Origin: CAWHPS01 sp963831235
Lineage (GTDB): Bacteria > Fibrobacterota > OXYB2-FULL-49-7 > JAEUSG01
DNA: 54,811 bases
Assembly: GCA_963831235.1 (NCBI GenBank)
Contig: CAWHPS010000073.1
Coordinates: 1 to 54,811 of the forward strand
Direction: 5' to 3'
Made by a program: the position numbers and the translations under genes. The notes below the pieces were generated by a model, which was given only the letters and a program-made list of their open reading frames with translations, did no database searches and was not told the DNA's origin. Within the stretch, counting starts at the first letter, position 1. Each line of letters starts with the position of its first letter. This document shows positions 52,521 to 54,811 of this stretch, one piece after another.

Positions 52521-53005
52521 GGTTTTGACCTCTCCTGCACAGCACCTGCCGACAGGCCGATGCGCACAAACCCTGCTTCCCGGGCCTGGTCCATGGAATT
52601 CACAACACGGTCAAAAACGATGCCGTCGTTGACCGCGACCACGATATCATCGGGACGCAGGAGTGTGGGCCGGATGTTCACCAGTGCGGTACGGAGCGTC
52701 CTGTAGTCCGTGGCCGTGCCGTTGGACTGAAGTTCAAAGAAAATCGAATCGCCGACGGCCAGGGTGTACTGAGCAGCCGAAACAAGAAGTGTGAGCTTGA
52801 GTTCCTCTTTTTTGGGTCCGGCGCTCCCAGCGCCTGTGGCGGGCGGAAGCGAGACCTGGATTATCGCTGTGTGCGCAAACACCGCCATGCTCACCAGGAA
52901 GGGGATGATAACCAGAAACAGGTTCATCACCGGCGTGAGGTTGAGCTCGGTTTCTCCGGCCGCGGCTGATTGCCGCTTTCCTGAAAGTGACGACAGGAAG
53001 CTCAA
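52517..53005 (-). CDS. ExbD/TolR-like paralogue with Asn in place of the channel Asp
   Basis: The 162-residue protein has the ExbD layout: ETELNLTPVMNLFLVIIPFLVSM as the helix, and a periplasmic domain ending VVAVNDGIVFDRVVNSMDQAREAGFVRIGLSAG. In the usual motif TPhhDhhhhLL the position of the essential Asp is occupied here by N (TPVMNLFLV). It therefore probably cannot relay protons alone and may work as a structural partner of the second ExbD. It overlaps the exbB gene by four bases (53002-53005). Confidence 0.83.
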   Translation of the reverse strand: MSFLSSLSGKRQSAAAGETELNLTPVMNLFLVIIPFLVSMAVFAHTAIIQVSLPPATGAGSAGPKKEELKLTLLVSAAQYTLAVGDSIFFELQSNGTATDYRTLRTALVNIRPTLLRPDDIVVAVNDGIVFDRVVNSMDQAREAGFVRIGLSAGAVQERSKP

Positions 53006-53631
53006 GCGCGGATTTTCTCCATGAGATTCAGGGTCTTAAGAACGGCAGAATCAAGCTCCGCGAGAAGCGCGACTTGTTTGTTTGTAAAGTAGGTGGATGC
53101 CACCATGCAGGGTATGGCCACAATGAGACCAAAGGCCGTGGTGTTCATGGCCACGGAGATGCCCTGCGCAAGGAGCGTGGCCTTTTGCGAGGCTTCTGCC
53201 ACCGAGAGCGAACTGAAGGAGCTGATAAGCCCGAAGATGGTGCCCATGAGTCCAAGGAGCGTGGCAATATTGGCCAGGAGGGCGAGGTAGCTCAGGCGTT
53301 CGCTGTAGCGCGGCAGCTCGAGGATAGCGGTCTCGTCGACGCCCTGTCGAATATCCTTAAGCGCTAGGCCCGCAGTGTAGCGGCGCAGGGCGGTCCGCAG
53401 GAGCACGTGCAGCGGGGAGTGTCCCTGGCAGTTTTTTTCAGCAGCCGCGGCATCGTTGCCGGCCAAGTCACGGGCGATACCGGCAACCAGCAGATTACCG
53501 TCCGCTCGGCAGACCCGGAAATAGAACCAGGCCCGTTCGATAGTGACAGCAATTCCGGCGGCAAGGACCAGGAGGATCACCCACATGAACTCTCCGCCCT
53601 GAACGAAAAATTTTGCTATGGCTGAAATCAT
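53002..53631 (-). CDS. exbB: MotA/TolQ/ExbB-family proton channel protein
   Basis: The 209-residue membrane protein has a helix near the N-terminus (FMWVILLVLAAGIAVTIERAWFYF) and two more in the C-terminal half. These contain SYLALLANIATLLGLMGTIFGLISSFSSL and ISVAMNTTAFGLIVAIPCMVASTYF, the signature of the MotA/TolQ/ExbB domain. It is the first gene of the Ton operon; AAGGAG precedes the ATG. All members of the operon follow with overlaps or gaps of a few bases. Confidence 0.92.
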   Translation of the reverse strand: MISAIAKFFVQGGEFMWVILLVLAAGIAVTIERAWFYFRVCRADGNLLVAGIARDLAGNDAAAAEKNCQGHSPLHVLLRTALRRYTAGLALKDIRQGVDETAILELPRYSERLSYLALLANIATLLGLMGTIFGLISSFSSLSVAEASQKATLLAQGISVAMNTTAFGLIVAIPCMVASTYFTNKQVALLAELDSAVLKTLNLMEKIRA

Positions 53632-53649
53632 CGGGAACTCCTTTGGGAT

Positions 53650-53679
53650 TATGTATCAAGTTAATATAATATATTTCAA
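53650..53679 (-). promoter_or_regulatory. Possible promoter of the Ton operon
   Basis: On the minus strand TTGAAA (53679-53674) is followed by 18 bases and then TACATA (53655-53650), ahead of AAGGAG and the exbB start. It is a moderate match to sigma-70-type sites; the FCB group often uses other motifs. Confidence 0.3.
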
Positions 53680-53713
53680 GATCATTTCCAGACCATTGAA
53701 TGTATAGTTATAC

Positions 53714-53770
53714 ATGGTCTTTGAAAAAGGGATTTATCCCATAATCAAGAGCATGATGTATCAGGCTTAA
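53714..53770 (+). pseudogene. Remnant of an ABC1/AarF kinase gene
   Basis: Nineteen codons read MVFEKGIYPIIKSMMYQA and stop. The intact ABC1 kinase in this window has MIFEKGMYPIIKSMMYLDG at residues 357-375. The match is at protein level, with several synonymous base differences between the two copies, so it is not a fresh duplication. No homology is visible before or after. It overlaps the stop of the outer-membrane gene on the other strand and lies in the gap upstream of the Ton operon. Confidence 0.65.
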
Positions 53771-54573
53771 AACCCGTGCGAGAACCCCGCGGTCACGGTC
53801 ATGAAATGGAGCCAGTTTTTAACATAGCCATCCCCAAGATCACCGATGTCTTTGCTCTGCCCCACGGCACCGCCGCCCAGATAACGCATATTCATGAAAA
53901 CGTCTGACCGGTCTGAAACCTTGAATCCTGCGCGGGCGCTGGCATCCAGTATGGCGCCGGTAACCTCAGTATTGCTTCCGTTTAAATAGCTGATGGGCGC
54001 ATAGAACCCGTCCGCCTCCGCTCCCCACCAGAAAGCCTGTCCCAACGGACGCCGGAGCCGTACCTTGATGACCGGCACGGGTCCGATGTTATGGTTGACA
54101 CGCAGCAGCGTTCCGTCAAGCGACTCGAATTCGATTGTCGCGTTGCGGATCTGCAGAGAGAGCCCGATGGCGGTCTCTTTTTCCGGCAGGGGCGAAAAAT
54201 CGCGGAGATAACTAACCCTGTAATAGGGGAAGTAATAACGGCATAAGAGATTGGTGCCGGCCGGATAGAGAAGTCCGTCAAATCTGACGTCGCGCCTCAG
54301 GACTTCACGGCTCTCCAAGGCCAGGGGCTGGTAGAGGAGCGTGATGCAATGTTTCGGCGAAATGCGCCAGTCCAGGGAAAAACGAGTGACTGCGGATAGT
54401 ACATCCTGTCCGCCCTCCTTGCCATAATCGAAATAGGTTCCATCCTTGGATAATTGGATCTTATGGTCCAGTACCGCGAGAAATCCGGTTTCAACGGTGC
54501 CGGAGATGTCTTTTCCGGCTGCTGAACTCGAAAGAGCAAACAATCCTACCAGTGCCATGAGAATGAATTTCAT
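53767..54573 (-). CDS. Outer-membrane beta-barrel-like exported protein
   Basis: The 268-residue protein has a signal peptide (KFILMALVGLFALSSSAAG) and a run of amphipathic beta strands (ITLLYQPLALESREVLR, ETAIGLSLQIRNATIEFESL, MRYLGGGAVG...). It ends in an aromatic residue (TVTAGFSHGF), as usual for outer-membrane barrels. No family assigned. Its start overlaps the end of the peroxiredoxin gene as ATGA (54570-54573), so they are co-transcribed. It is separate from the Ton operon by about 135 bases. Confidence 0.7.
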   Translation of the reverse strand: MKFILMALVGLFALSSSAAGKDISGTVETGFLAVLDHKIQLSKDGTYFDYGKEGGQDVLSAVTRFSLDWRISPKHCITLLYQPLALESREVLRRDVRFDGLLYPAGTNLLCRYYFPYYRVSYLRDFSPLPEKETAIGLSLQIRNATIEFESLDGTLLRVNHNIGPVPVIKVRLRRPLGQAFWWGAEADGFYAPISYLNGSNTEVTGAILDASARAGFKVSDRSDVFMNMRYLGGGAVGQSKDIGDLGDGYVKNWLHFMTVTAGFSHGF

Positions 54574-54811
54574 CTTGACTCCTTTTTATCCGATTCTGAT
54601 ATGTTTGGAACAGCCTTTAGTATTTCTTCGACAGACGGGTTTCCGCGCGCTGCGTAGACCACCTTCCCGTCAGAAGCAATGACATATACGGTTCTTTGAA
54701 CCATGAACAACCCGGCGCACCCGTATTTTTTCGTCACCGTCTTGTTGGTATCCACCAGCAGGGGAAATGGGAAACCATGGTTTGTCACGAATTCAGCATG
54801 CGAGGATGCGG
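54570..54811 (-). CDS. Peroxiredoxin/AhpC-TSA-like protein, C-terminal part (cut by window end)
   Basis: The frame is open to the window edge, so only the last ~79 residues are present. The start is outside. HAEFVTNHGFPFPLLVDTNKTVTKKYGCAGLFMVQRTVYVIASDGKVVYAARGNPSVEEIL fits the thioredoxin-fold end of peroxiredoxins (the FPFPLL.D....v...Yg pattern and a following vYvID..G.v). The peroxidatic cysteine would be in the missing part. It likely reduces peroxides or acts as a TlpA-like redox protein. It is upstream of, and coupled to, the outer-membrane protein gene. Confidence 0.78.
   Translation of the reverse strand, partial: ASSHAEFVTNHGFPFPLLVDTNKTVTKKYGCAGLFMVQRTVYVIASDGKVVYAARGNPSVEEILKAVPNISESDKKESR

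Noticed and set aside
1..54811. tRNA or rRNA genes
   Set aside because: No cloverleaf-like T-arm or anticodon pattern, or ribosomal RNA core, was noticed; a covariance-model scan was not possible here.

Overview
The window looks like chromosomal DNA of a Gram-negative bacterium of the FCB superphylum, possibly Fibrobacterota-like. This is an inference. Three exported proteins end in FlgD/Por-type C-terminal sorting domains of the type IX secretion kind. There is a full TonB/ExbB/ExbD system with a TonB-dependent receptor, lipoproteins with classical lipoboxes, and polysaccharide-active enzymes. No rRNA, tRNA or CRISPR array was recognised.

Layout. (1) 0-8 kb: the tail of an IS1380-like transposase, then a carbohydrate block: a DUF5060/DUF4038 glycosidase split by an in-frame TGA, a GH2 beta-mannosidase and a DUF4832 secreted protein. 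(2) 8-23.5 kb: housekeeping and metabolic genes: selD, pyruvoyl-dependent arginine decarboxylase, a HIT protein, an M23 peptidase, a coupled glycosyltransferase pair, rlmD-like, a PIN/Phd toxin-antitoxin pair, purC, purH, topA, a radical SAM protein and a TIM-barrel isomerase. (3) 23.5-24.3 kb: an island of nested palindromic elements. (4) 24.3-34.3 kb: a cell-surface locus with a PEGA protein, an ECF sigma factor, a zinc-finger anti-sigma/FecR/PEGA/TPR protein carrying a frameshift, a 12-PKD-domain lipoprotein and a T9SS-type beta-rich exported protein. (5) 34.3-36.2 kb: three more palindromic elements around a PfkB sugar kinase. (6) 36.2-42.8 kb: a complete oligopeptide-type ABC importer operon preceded by a zinc-ribbon protein. 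(7) 43.2-54.8 kb: a visibly more GC-rich block with a truncated CrtI-type oxidoreductase fused to a truncated exported protein, an ABC1/AarF kinase, and a Ton operon (exbB-exbD-exbD-tonB-receptor-lipoprotein). That operon is broken by two one-base frameshifts and by an ISAs1-family insertion with a clear 10-bp target duplication. An outer-membrane protein and a peroxiredoxin cut by the window edge follow.

The most unusual signal is non-coding. Eleven hairpins in three intergenic clusters all have exactly six-base loops fitting A-S-D-G-A-S (read on one strand or the other), always closed by a C-G pair, while their stems differ and covary. In the two four-hairpin clusters they sit in mirror order (++--). 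Two of the three clusters lie inside terminal inverted repeats, and all three are flanked by direct repeats, so they look like non-autonomous mobile elements selected for structure. Also notable: a TonB C-terminal-like domain fused to the N-terminus of the TonB-dependent receptor, an ExbD paralogue lacking the channel aspartate, an AbrB-like passenger gene with a 26-bp palindrome inside the IS, and an ABC1-kinase gene remnant on the far side of the Ton operon.
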